From Stentor coeruleus (Eukaryota > Ciliophora > Heterotrichea > Heterotrichida > Stentoridae), in the NCBI GenBank assembly GCA_001970955.1, contig MPUH01000753.1, forward strand, positions 1-36,578: 36,578 nt of DNA. Reading direction: 5' to 3'. The notes below the pieces were generated by a model that was not told where the DNA came from, made no database searches, and saw nothing but the letters and a program-made list of their open reading frames with translations. Positions 1 to 10,093 of the stretch are shown here, piece by piece. The translations under genes were made by a program, and so were the position numbers. The first letter of the stretch is position 1; each line of letters starts with the position of its first letter.

Positions 1-108
1 GGGTAATTTTCAAGTTTAATACTAATAACATTTAAACAATTTTGTAATATAATATTTTAATTTTTAACTCTAACCAATGTTATAATACTTCCTTAGCGGA
101 TTATATAA

Positions 109-635
109 ATGGAAACAAAAAAGGTAATCTACTTAAAATTTGTCCTTATAAGGTGATACTACAACAGGTAAAAAACATTTATTAAAAAACTCATATTAAA
201 TAAGTTTATTGAAAATTATGAACCTACAATAAGTTGTGATTATTATATTTATGAATTTGAAACTGAGTCATACAAAACTAAAATATATATTTTTGACACT
301 TTAGGATGCTCAAGATATCATAATTTAGCTAAGATGTATTATTGAGATGCAGATGCATTTTATTTTATGATATTTCTAATATTCAAACTTTTTATTCCAT
401 TAAGTCTAGTTCTGATGAAATTAATTTTCTCAATCCTTATTATTAAGATCTTTGCTGTAGGAAATAAAGAAGATTTAGAAACTAATAGAAAATTAAAATT
501 TGACGATGCAAAATTGTATTTTGATGAAAAAAATATAGAACTTTGGGAAATATCATGTAAAAAAATGTGGTGATTCAGGAAACTATTTATTTAGTAGCCT
601 TAAATGTTTTAAACTCAAAGGAAATCAAAACTTAA
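109..635 (+). pseudogene. Decayed Rab/Ras-like small GTPase gene (copy 1)
   Basis: Pieces of one small GTPase lie in order in three frames. They are: start at 109 in the usual TATATAAATG context with KFVLI; the P-loop GDTTTGKK (about 155-180); an effector-region stretch NKFIENYEPTIS; a switch II start DTLG; a YY-stop-DADAF segment; YDISNIQTF; the G4 motif NKED (about 460); and the G5-like SCK (about 555). A TGA at 343-345 sits where Rab proteins usually have Arg (YYRDADA), one C-to-T change from CGA. At least four frame changes are needed and no 15-nt intron explains them. The switch II Gln is also lost (DTLGCS instead of DTAGQE). It is related to the second relic at 4967-5473, sharing FAV-NK-DL and WEISCK. 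Calling it a dead gene is inference; sequencing errors alone are unlikely to give this many lesions. Confidence 0.75.
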
Positions 636-1354
636 AGCAATAAATAATTTAGTTAAATGCAAATGATATTAGGTATTTTACTAAAATGATATCTAAGGGG
701 ATTAACTTTTTAATCTTACACAAAATAAATTGCTTATTCATCTTAACAAATTCTCCAATAAAAACCTAAAAATTTTTTTCTCAGGCTCTCCATATCTTAT
801 CTTCTCATATACAATTTAAAATGTTCAATTTTTATAAAAATCTATTTTGCTTTTTAACTTATCCTGTTTTCAATATGATAAAGCCTTAATAATATACAAA
901 GTATGCCAATACTAAAACCATAACAAAAAGTAGCTCAAATATATAAAGATTTCATGTTAAACCTTGTATATTACCTTTCTATCATATGAAAATCTAAATA
1001 GTAAAAATCTAAAAAAACTCAAAATAAGCTAAAATCAAAATGTCTCTTCAAATTGCTTAACAGTCATACAATATTATCTTCTTATAAATCGATTTACTTT
1101 AGCCTTACTTAATCACTTAGTCACTTGAAATAAAAATTAGAATATTTAATTTAAAACTTATTCTTATAATTTGTTGTAATTACTTTAAATTTTTACAATC
1201 CACACCAATAATTATTTCACAATGATAATAATCGAATACTTCAATATCAAAATTCCTTAAAAAACATAAACCTAAAGTATTTCTAATTATGAGCCTTACA
1301 CCACAGCTTAGATTATGAAATTAAATTTTTCCCCAGGCATAAACTTTGTTGTAA
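636..1354. other. Intergenic, no gene recognised
   Basis: About 720 nt, very AT-rich, with no reading frame of coding character. From about 720 onward the + strand is clearly C-rich and G-poor, the usual state upstream of + strand genes in this window. No tRNA-like or repeat structure was seen. Confidence 0.5.
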
Positions 1355-4300
1355 ATGCTTATTTTACTAGTAATATCAGCTCTTGGGATAGTTATAGAAA
1401 CATATCCTAAGCAAGGAAGTCCACCAAGTAGATCAACAAACCCAATGGCCGCATACGATTCCTCAAACAAAAGACTTATTGTACTTGGAGGATTTGTTTA
1501 TGAAACTGGCAGTATGTCTTCAACTCTTCAAGAATATAGTCTATCAAAATCAACTTGGAAGCAAATTTTTGCTCAGTCAGCTTTTATTCCACCGGGTTTA
1601 CAAGCTGGAAAAATTCTAGTTCGAGATCATGAGTTACTTGTTTTTTATGGGTCAACAACTTCAGGAATTAGCTCAGATGTTTATATTTTTAACATGAAAA
1701 CCCTTACGTGGTCAATTGCTATGCTTTCAGGAGACCCAATTCAAGGTAGAGAAAAATTTGCCTCATGTGTTTATGAAAGGGATAATACAACTTATTTAGC
1801 TATCTATGGAGGACTAACAAGCACTGGTATGGACTCAAGTTTATTTACAATTGATATTCAGACACTTAAATCTAAAAAAATGCCAAGAAATGGTCAATAC
1901 CCTGGGCCTAAAATAGCATCAGCCTTAGAATTTTATAATGAAAAACTTTACCTTTTTGGCTACACACCTCCATCTACAAATATTTGGCCAAATCAAACTT
2001 ATTTATATTCTTATGATATCACTGAAGAAACATGGAGTGTGGTTGAAGATAAAGGTACTAAAAAACCTGAACATAGAATCTTTCATGCTATGGTCGTATA
2101 TAATGATGAACTTTATGTTATATATGGTTATCAGCTTGAAACTGTAACCCAATTAAACTCAGTTTGGAAATTCTCATTTATTACAAGTTCATGGTCAAAT
2201 TTAGGTAATTATAATACCACTTATGTAGCTGAGTGTGCTATTGTGTCAATAAATTCAAAAGTGTATTTGATAGAAGGAAGAGATCAGTTTTCTATATACA
2301 ATTCAATATACTCTGTAGATTTAAGCAAACAATCTCTAATATTCAATTTGGAGAGTAATAATTATGGCTTACCTGAAAGGCGACGTAATCATCAAAGTTT
2401 AATAATCGAAGGCAATATTGTTATATTTGGAGGTTATTACAATGGAAATTACTATAATGATATGTGGAAATACAGTATAACTCAAGAAATTTGGACTTCA
2501 GTTAGTATACAAGGGACAATTCCATCTGGTAGAATTGATTTTGCTTGTACTCAAATAATAGGAAACTCTTTTGCTATATTTGGTGGCCAAGATGGTCTAC
2601 ATATTTACAACGATTTATACTATTATTATGATTACAATTTTAATTGGGTACTTGCTGATGTTGTTGGATCTACCCCATCCCCAAGATTTTCATCATCTAT
2701 GTGTTATTACAACTACAAATACTATATAATCGGTGGACAAAACTTTTATCAAGACTTTGATGAAATATGGCTTTTCGACTATGTGACAAGTTCTTATTCT
2801 TTACTCTCTACATCATCAAAAACAAGTTTAAAATTACCTATTATAAGATCACATTGTACTATTCAAGTTAATCAAACAAACCCAATAATTTATATTGTAG
2901 GAGGAAGTACATTTCAACATTACCCTAATAATCAAGTTATTCAAATACACTTATCTTCTTCAGGGATGAGTATATTGGAAATCACATACAAACAAAAAAA
3001 TCCTATGGATTTTTTGGCTGGGGTATCAGAAACAGCAGTAGTATTTATAAAAAGTACTGCTTATTTGTTTTTTGGATCTTTTTGGAATACTCAAGTTGTT
3101 AATTATATAGTAGCTGTTGATTTACAAGATGGAAATTATACAATAATAATGCCTTCAGATAATTATTATAAATATGGACATTCAGCTGTTCATTTTGGGA
3201 ATGCGGTTTATTTATTTGGAGGAGGAGTAGCTGTAGCTGGATATAAAATTTATAATACAGAAACGAATCTTTTATATAAAGTAACTGGGTTTGAAGTTGG
3301 GAATAGCAGTTGTAGTCCTGGAACTCAGGGAGATGATTGCCAAATGTGCAGTAAAGGAACGTATTGGAAAGATGGAATATGTGAGAAATGTCCTGCTGGA
3401 ACTTTTTCTACGAGTATTGCTGCGATTAGTGTTGATCAATGCCTTCCTTGTGAGGAAGGAACTTTTTCTAGTAATGAAGGGAGTGTTTATTGTCTAGATT
3501 GCTCTATAAATGTCTATTGCCCATTAGGTACTTCAACTCCTCAATCATACATCACTCTAAAATCTCAATCATCAATCCAACCAGCATCTTATTCAAGCCA
3601 ATCTTCATCAATCAACAATATTTCTAATACAATGTGGTACTCATTAGGTGGTTTCAGTATTTTCCTTTTCTGTTTTGTTCTAATGTTTCGTAAATGTATC
3701 TACAGAAAAATGAAAACTTTTGATTTGTTTTCTTCATTTCACCCTATAGCTCTTAACATTCCAGTCATATATAAAAAAACTAGAATCGGAGGAATTTTTT
3801 CAATACTTTTTCTTATTGCTGCTGGAGTGTCGATTTCTATTGGCTTTATTTCTTTCCAGCTTGATAATGTTACTGAAATAAAAGCTCTTGTCCCATTGAT
3901 TGCTATAAAAGATGAAATAAAGGCAAGTTCTTTAAAAGTTAATATACAGTTTTTAGTATATTCAGATTCATGTACAAATATGAATGAAGAATTTAATGAG
4001 ATAAACAATAAAGGATTTACATTTGATAAAAATTATATTATATTCTTGAAAAATAGTACAACTTGTAATGTTAAAATCGAGTATAAAAATTTCGAGTTAA
4101 ATGATAATGAAGCTTATATTGATGTGCTTATGAAAGAAAAAAACAGTTATTCAAGTGGGATTGCTGTAAACTTAACAGTTACATCTTCAATTCCTAATGA
4201 ATATAGTAGTATTTCTACATTTTTATACCCTGGAACTGGTTATGTATTTCGTGGTAGAAAGTCTTCGATTATTCCTTATACTTTTACTCCTTCTGTAGTT

Positions 4301-4765
4301 TTTATTTAGATTTTTACATCTGAGTCATCATCATGGTCAAGTTTTGAAACAGGATATCATATATCAATAGATAATACTATTGAATATGGATCTTTAAGTA
4401 CTCAAAAAACGTAAAGAATATTCAGAATAAGTTCAGAGATTAATTTGCTTTTAAGACTTAAAATGATTAAAAGTAATACAGGAATGTCAACAAGTAGGAC
4501 CTTAAAATATTCATGGATTATGTTTGGGTCTACAGTTTTAGGATCAGTTTTTGGACTTTTTAGCGTTTTTACTACTATTATGAGTGTAACTGAACAAGCT
4601 TATAAGAAATATAAAATTAAGATTAAAGAAAAAACAAGGAAAGTTAATAATAGAGGAGCTAAGCGTTTATCAGCTATAATTCCTATGAAAGAAAAAATCA
4701 AATTTTCAAAAGTATCACCTTTAGATTATACTCAAGGCATTGCTGATACAAATACATTCAATTAG
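1355..4765 (+). CDS. Kelch-repeat, Cys-rich, three-TM membrane protein
   Basis: Exons 1355-4294, 4310-4410 and 4426-4765; removing two 15-nt introns gives one 1126-residue protein. The N-terminus is a signal peptide (MLILLVISALGIVIETYP). About ten kelch-type blade motifs (GG followed by spaced Tyr/Trp) fill residues 25-640, suggesting one or two beta-propellers outside the cell or in a vesicle lumen. A Cys-rich GFR/ephrin-receptor-like segment follows (CSPGTQGDDC, CPAGTFS, CEEGTFSS). Three hydrophobic helices come next: WYSLGGFSIFLFCFVLMF, a second after GGIFSILFLIAAG, and a third after the introns (WIMFGSTVLGSVFGLFSVF). A basic cytoplasmic tail ends the protein. A roughly 190-residue loop lies between helices 2 and 3. 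It is probably a cell-surface adhesion or sensing protein; the ligand is unknown. Such kelch plus Cys-rich plus TM architectures are common in ciliates. The domain call is firm; the role is inference. Confidence 0.85.
4295..4309 (+). other. 15-nt intron 1 of kelch gene
   Basis: gtagtttttatttag lies exactly between codons (phase 0). It ends in an in-frame TAG; removing it joins PYTFTPS to IFTSES in the same frame. Confidence 0.85.
4411..4425 (+). other. 15-nt intron 2 of kelch gene
   Basis: gtaaagaatattcag is a phase 2 intron. It removes an in-frame TAA and restores the frame that encodes the third membrane helix. Confidence 0.85.
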
Positions 4766-4966
4766 TTTAGTATTTAGTGTAGATTTATATAAGCAATTTA
4801 CTATATATTAGAGTATAGTTTATAAATTAGTGATTATTATTTTATATTAAAATTTTTATCACTCACAAATTTCGCATTTTTTAATAGCAAAAACAGCTAA
4901 TTTATATTAAAGACTAATGAAATAAACTTTTCCTTCTTCAAAATTGACTGTATAAAGTAAGTATAA

Positions 4967-5473
4967 ATGAAAGATAAAATAGGAGAATCTTTATTTTACT
5001 TGTTCTAGGAGATAGCTCCACAGGAAAATCAACATTTATATCAGCAGCTCGAAAGAAAATTATTCCAAGTCCAGATAAGTCGCAATTACCAATTTTTTTT
5101 TTTATCAATTTACTTGTGAATCAATAAATACACTTTTGCATATCATCCAAACTCCTGAAAAGAATAAATTAATAAGTAATAAAACCTCACAACTTTGTGA
5201 TGCTTGCTTATTTTTATATGATATTACTAATCCTAGTGCTTTAAAAAATGTAAAGGATTTAATGTATTTGGTTTCTAGAAATTCATTAAATCTCGATTTT
5301 TTGCAGTATGCAATAAAGTTGATTTGGCTTATAGTAGACAAATTACTTTTGAAGATGCGAAAAAATGTTTTGATGTATTAAGAATGCAATTCTGGGAAAT
5401 ATCATGCAAAGAAAATTTTATGATTAAGGAAACATTAGATATTATAGCCTTAAGTTTGTTAAGCAAGCAATAG
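4967..5473 (+). pseudogene. Decayed Rab/Ras-like small GTPase gene (copy 2)
   Basis: It starts at 4967 in the context TATAAATG. The P-loop GDSSTGKST (5008-5034) is one frame away from the start. A T11 run (5093-5103) switches to the frame with YDITNPSAL (about 5218-5244). A further shift near 5295 leads to FAVCNKVDL (G4 motif NKVD) and WEISCKEN (G5-like), ending at TAG 5471. The switch I/II region is very poorly preserved, with no recognisable DTAGQ. The T11 shift could be a sequencing or assembly slip, but three shifts plus a lost switch II argue for real decay. The best match within the window is the relic at 109-635. A candidate intron at 5264-5278 was rejected. Confidence 0.7.
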
Positions 5474-5846
5474 AGAATATAGTAAGTATTATATGGATTA
5501 ATTTTTATAAACAGAATCATCAAAATATTTTGAATTAAACTTAAGAATACTAAAGAATTCAATATAGATAATAGAATCATTAGATTATCCCGAATACTTT
5601 TTATATTAAATTTTAATTATGCTATTTTTTGAAGAAAAAGTCAACATTTAAATATGCATAAAAAAAACTAAATTACTTGTCTTAAAATATCATAAAAATG
5701 AAAGATGATTCTAAGCATTTGCGCATAAAATAACTACAGCCTAATCTAAATTCATAATTTTTAAACTAAAGTTTAGGAATATGGCATAGATTTCTCTCAG
5801 AAAGTTATAAAAATGTTATTTTTTATACCAATATTAGTTTATATAG
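5474..5846. other. Intergenic, no gene recognised
   Basis: AT-rich spacer of about 370 nt between the GTPase relic and the kinase. Nothing gene-like was seen. It ends in TTTATATAGATGG at the kinase start. Confidence 0.5.
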
Positions 5847-7268
5847 ATGGAAGTGCAGACTGAAAAAAGGGATAAGTGCATTGGCCAGTACAATATTGGA
5901 AAAACAATAGGCAAGGGCACTTTTGGCAAAGTTAAAGTTGGCAAGCATTTGCTTACAGACGAAAAAGTTGCCGTCAAAATTCTCGAAAAGCAAAGAATCA
6001 AAGATGCAGCTGACATCGAAAGAGTAACTCGAGAAATTCATATCCTAAAACTAATCCGTCATCCCAACATAATCCAGCTCTATGAGGTAACATCTAATCA
6101 GATAATCGAAACAAAAAAGCGTCTATACTTGATAATGGAATACGCAAGCGGTGGGGAGTTATTTGACTATATCGTAGCAAGAAGTCGTCTTGATGAACAA
6201 GAAGCATGTAGATTTTTCCATCAAATAATTTCAGGAGTTGAGTATATTCACAAGTTAGGGATTGTGCATAGAGATTTAAAGCCTGAAAATTTGTTATTAG
6301 ATGATGAAAAGAATATAAAAATTGTTGATTTTGGCTTGTCGAATACATATAAAGATGGAGAAACTCTTAGTACTGCTTGTGGAAGTCCTTGTTATGCAGC
6401 TCCAGAGATGATAGCTGGGAAAAAATATATAGGTCTTCATGTTGACTTATGGAGTTGTGGGGTAATTTTATTTGCTATGATATGTGGGTATTTACCTTTT
6501 GAAGACCCGAATACATCGATTTTGTATAAGAAAATCCTTAACTGCGAGTATGAAATGCCGGAATGGGTTTCTATTGAAGGGAGGGAAATTATTGCGAAAA
6601 TTCTAGATACTCAGCCAGAAACTAGATATACAATATTAGAAATCAGAAAGCATAGTTGGTTTACAATGGTAAAAACAAAGTTCAGTCAGGGAATACAAGT
6701 AGGTTATAATCAAATGCCAATAAACAATGAAATATTATCCAAACTTTCTGATTATAATTTTGATTTGGAACATTCACAAAAGTGTATTGAAGCTAATAAA
6801 CATGATACTATAACCACAACATACTATCTTCTTATGAAAAAACATAGGGCATCTATTGGTGTTGCTCAACCTCCTTCAGATCGATCTCAGTTTTTAAAAA
6901 CTTTAAAAATCCCAAGTATCCCATTATTAAACCTAAATAACCGTACAGAAATCAGATCAAGAAGGTCATGTGCTATGAATTTAGATAGAAGTTCTATAAC
7001 AGCTTTACCTTTAAGTGAACTTATATCAAAGAATTATGTTAAAAAAACCTTATCTCCAAAATCTTCAAGAAATATAAGCCATGCTTCACCACGCAATGCA
7101 AAACCTAGAACAAAACAGTTTGCTAGTGTTGGTAGGAAAAACCTTCTCAGTAAGATAACTCCAAGAACATATCGACATGGGGTAAAACTATCCCTAGACG
7201 AAACTTATTTAACGAAAAGACTGAAATTAGGAAAGAAAAAGCATTTATTGTTTGGACTAAAGTCGTAA
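5847..7268 (+). CDS. SNF1/AMPK-like Ser/Thr protein kinase
   Basis: 468 residues after removing a 15-nt intron (exons 5847-6086 and 6102-7268). All catalytic elements are present: glycine loop GKGTFG (22-27), VAVK lysine, HRDLKPEN, DFG and APE. The activation loop LSTACGSPCYAAPE has Thr at the position phosphorylated by LKB1-type kinases in AMPK, so activation by an upstream kinase is likely. The CAMK/AMPK-related class is supported by LYEIIETKKRLYLIMEY and SGGELFDYIV. After the kinase domain comes a UBA-like helical stretch (about 290-330), as in AMPK/MARK relatives. The last 140 residues are basic and Ser-rich (SPKSSRN, ASPRN) with no clear KA1 domain. A role in energy or cell-state signalling follows from the family; substrates are unknown. 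Confidence 0.92.
   Translation: MEVQTEKRDKCIGQYNIGKTIGKGTFGKVKVGKHLLTDEKVAVKILEKQRIKDAADIERVTREIHILKLIRHPNIIQLYEVTSNQIIETKKRLYLIMEYASGGELFDYIVARSRLDEQEACRFFHQIISGVEYIHKLGIVHRDLKPENLLLDDEKNIKIVDFGLSNTYKDGETLSTACGSPCYAAPEMIAGKKYIGLHVDLWSCGVILFAMICGYLPFEDPNTSILYKKILNCEYEMPEWVSIEGREIIAKILDTQPETRYTILEIRKHSWFTMVKTKFSQGIQVGYNQMPINNEILSKLSDYNFDLEHSQKCIEANKHDTITTTYYLLMKKHRASIGVAQPPSDRSQFLKTLKIPSIPLLNLNNRTEIRSRRSCAMNLDRSSITALPLSELISKNYVKKTLSPKSSRNISHASPRNAKPRTKQFASVGRKNLLSKITPRTYRHGVKLSLDETYLTKRLKLGKKKHLLFGLKS
6087..6101 (+). other. 15-nt in-frame intron in kinase gene
   Basis: gtaacatctaatcag causes no frame break when retained; it would only add VTSNQ between LYE and IIETKK. SNF1/AMPK kinases have no insert there, and the 15-mer fits the window's intron consensus exactly (TA at 9-10). 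Confidence 0.8.
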
Positions 7269-7375
7269 TATTGCATAAGCAAGTGCTCGATTTAAGCACT
7301 ATTAATAGAAATTCATATAAAAATGATACTTTTTTTGTATGTTAGAGTTTTTATTTTAAACTAATTTATGTAGTC

Positions 7376-9442
7376 CTATTCATCAACACATGCACAAAAC
7401 TCAGCTTTAATCCCATGATTACGAGCTTTTGCTTCACAAGGCCCAGCAAATTTATCAATTCTCGAAATACTCAATATTTTTATCCTCACAGGGGCATTAT
7501 ACGCAAATACTTCAGGCCTATACTGATTTAATCTTCTTTCTTTATAAGCTTTATCCGACATAAGCACATAATTAATTTGAAACTTCATATTTTTTCTTGA
7601 ACTACTAGTAACTTCTAGCTTAAAATACTCATTAACATTGTTTATACTAACATGATAAATCTTTGTAACTTTTTCAAGAACAATTTTCTTACACACAGAT
7701 CCTAAAGGATATAATGGGTGTTGATACGAAGCAGAATTTATTAAATTTTCAGCATAGTCTTTTAAATATTCAATAACATCAGCAACTTCTTTACTTGGAT
7801 GTGAAATTTCAGACATTGTAATACAAGAACAATCCCAAGCTTTAATCCCTGCATGTTCACATATTCTAGTCATAGGGGAAATTTCTTCAAGTAAATTAAC
7901 ACTAAAAGATGTTTTCTCTACAATCCCCGCAATAAAAAGTGTTGTTTCTCTTAAATCTAATTTTGATGTAAGCCTTTGAGTATTAATAGCTAAACTGTTA
8001 TAAGAATAAGGGAATTGGTCTAATAAAGACTTACTAGCAATAATAAATAAACTTGGGAGTTTCTGTTCAATATAAGCTTCAAGATCTTTATACCAATTCC
8101 CATATCTCATCCCATGGTCTGCATTGAGGTATATGAAAATTTCATGTTCTTTACTAAAACTCTTAAGGAAATCATCTAAAAATTCAGTAACATCATCATT
8201 CATAGTCTCTGCATGTTGACCACTAGACTCATGTGCTGAATTCAAATGTATATATAAAAACATATTCACACCTTTATTTATTTCAGCTACAGTTTTTGTA
8301 TAATTTAATATATACCAATGAGTTTGATGACCTCCAAGACATCTTTGAACTAATTCATATCCTTTATCAAACCTTGTTGGTGTATATTTTTGTACTGCAC
8401 AATAAAATGGATTTACTGCATAATCAACTTGAGGATTTCTACCAAGTGCTCCAGGGAAATAATTATCACAGTTTTCAAGACCAAGAAGTGAAATATACCC
8501 TTTTTCTCTAAGAATATTCCATAAAGCTGTATCACCAAGACGGTCTATATTTTGATTGCCTGAAAAATCTGATACAAATTTGTCGAGACCACCAAATATT
8601 GGCACTTGATTAGATATTGAATCTGCGCCAAGGACGTTGTGGAGTTTGAAGTCAAATGATGAGAATTCTGATGATGAGTTTGAGTTTAAAGTGTTGAGGA
8701 AATCAATGATTTTAGGGGTTTTTCTAAACATATGCCTTCTGGACATGGAGTCTAAAGTTAGGAAAAAAATGATTTTTGGCTTGCTGGTGGTTTTGCTTTT
8801 TGCCATGCTGTAAGCGGTTTGGTTGAAAATCGGCACAAGGGAAGCTTGCATGAATTCATTGTCATCTTCACATGTTGCTAGACCATATTCGATGTTTTTA
8901 GCATTTTCTTTACCGTCATACTTGCGTACTTCCCATTTTTCAAAGATTTCAGCACCTTTTGTGAACTTGCGACTGTCTACTGGCCCTGTAACTATTTTTC
9001 CATTGTTTCCTTTAGGGCAGTTCATGTATAAAATGTTTTCTTTACGGTCTATATGCAAATAAGTGTCATTTTGATTGTTTAGGACTGAACATTTTGGGTA
9101 GCCATGATAGGGAAAAACATTATTTCCTTGGGATTTTGAATATCCAAAACTATCTGGTGTACAAGAAAGCCCAAGAGTTTTAAGGTTTTCACTATCGTCA
9201 ATATCAAAAGGATTAGGCTTATATATGTATTCGGTATTAGGTATAAGTGAAATTGGGTCTTTTGATGGTGAGGGTGGAATGAATGATGAGTTTGTCACTG
9301 TATAAGCTTTTGGGTTATTAGGACTAAAGAAACGAGGAGTTATTGATGATACTTTATTTGTCAAAAATTGGTTGTATTCGATAAAACCATCGTATAAGTA
9401 GATAAGAAAAACAAACAGAGCTAGAAGCCAGAATGTTTTCAT
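7376..9442 (-). CDS. DUF229 family (sulfatase/phosphatase-fold) membrane protein
   Basis: 688 residues. The N-terminal hydrophobic segment (4-19) after MKTF is a signal anchor, so the rest is probably luminal or extracellular. The family signature FFLTLDSMSRRHMFRKTP (226-243) carries the predicted metal-binding Asp231 and the nucleophile-position Ser232. A second metal motif, NADHGMRYG, starts at 440. LGADSISNQVPIFGGL and the HLNSAHESSGQHAE block also match DUF229. Many Cys and N-glycosylation sequons fit a secreted domain. DUF229 is related to alkaline phosphatase/sulfatase hydrolases, but substrates are mostly unknown, so no reaction is assigned. A C-terminal extension (about 600-688) is Cys-containing and unassigned. 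The start reads ATAAATG. No intron is required. Confidence 0.85.
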   Translation of the reverse strand: MKTFWLLALFVFLIYLYDGFIEYNQFLTNKVSSITPRFFSPNNPKAYTVTNSSFIPPSPSKDPISLIPNTEYIYKPNPFDIDDSENLKTLGLSCTPDSFGYSKSQGNNVFPYHGYPKCSVLNNQNDTYLHIDRKENILYMNCPKGNNGKIVTGPVDSRKFTKGAEIFEKWEVRKYDGKENAKNIEYGLATCEDDNEFMQASLVPIFNQTAYSMAKSKTTSKPKIIFFLTLDSMSRRHMFRKTPKIIDFLNTLNSNSSSEFSSFDFKLHNVLGADSISNQVPIFGGLDKFVSDFSGNQNIDRLGDTALWNILREKGYISLLGLENCDNYFPGALGRNPQVDYAVNPFYCAVQKYTPTRFDKGYELVQRCLGGHQTHWYILNYTKTVAEINKGVNMFLYIHLNSAHESSGQHAETMNDDVTEFLDDFLKSFSKEHEIFIYLNADHGMRYGNWYKDLEAYIEQKLPSLFIIASKSLLDQFPYSYNSLAINTQRLTSKLDLRETTLFIAGIVEKTSFSVNLLEEISPMTRICEHAGIKAWDCSCITMSEISHPSKEVADVIEYLKDYAENLINSASYQHPLYPLGSVCKKIVLEKVTKIYHVSINNVNEYFKLEVTSSSRKNMKFQINYVLMSDKAYKERRLNQYRPEVFAYNAPVRIKILSISRIDKFAGPCEAKARNHGIKAEFCACVDE

Positions 9443-10093
9443 TTATCTTTGGATTATTAATTACTTTATGATAAGCAAAAAGAAAAAAGTGGATGCTAGG
9501 ATTTAGGAGTGAATGAAAAATGGGATGAGAAATTAAGGGGAAATTAAGGGGAAATTGAATTACTGAGTGGAGGTTATAAGAAAAATATATTTTATGTGAA
9601 GTTATATATAGAATTTTGGGTAGGTTAGAATCTGTATAAATATGTAGTTTTTTATATAATATTTTATGTTCAGTTGTGATAATTTTAGAAATTTGTATTT
9701 TAAAGAGGTTGTTTTATATAGGCAGAATACTTTTTTTAAGTTTAAGGGAGTGATTTATATATTATTTAATATTATATTGTCATACTTTTATTTATATATA
9801 TTAACTTATAGTGCCGAATTTATTTAACTAAAATTTCAAATGAGTATCTCTAGATATACAGTATTAATTAATATCTTCATGTATAACCTTTTTATATACG
9901 ATTTCATTATCCTTTTTACATTTTACCCCCTATAATAATTTATTCACCAAGTTAAGTTACTAAGAAAGAAACTTAATAAAATTTTCCAAAAGCAAGAAAT
10001 ACAAGATACTATATAAAGATTTAGATATAAAATTACATACATTTTGTCACAAACATAATTAAAATATGATAATAAATCTCATATAGTATAAAT
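9443..10093. other. Divergent intergenic region
   Basis: 650 nt between two divergent starts. The left half is G-rich on the + strand (to about 9740) and the right half is C-rich. It contains two tandem copies of the 11-mer aattaagggga (9531-9552). It probably holds both promoters; no discrete element can be named. Confidence 0.5.

Noticed and set aside
5264..5278. gtatttggtttctag as an intron in GTPase relic 2
   Set aside because: It has T at position 10 instead of the invariant A, and a 15-nt removal would not repair the frame changes around it.
8233..8511. 92-codon + strand frame inside the DUF229 gene
   Set aside because: Fully antisense to a conserved domain and with no domain of its own.
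9531..9552. Tandem aattaagggga as a telomere-like repeat or origin
   Set aside because: Only two copies in a spacer; too little to support a function.
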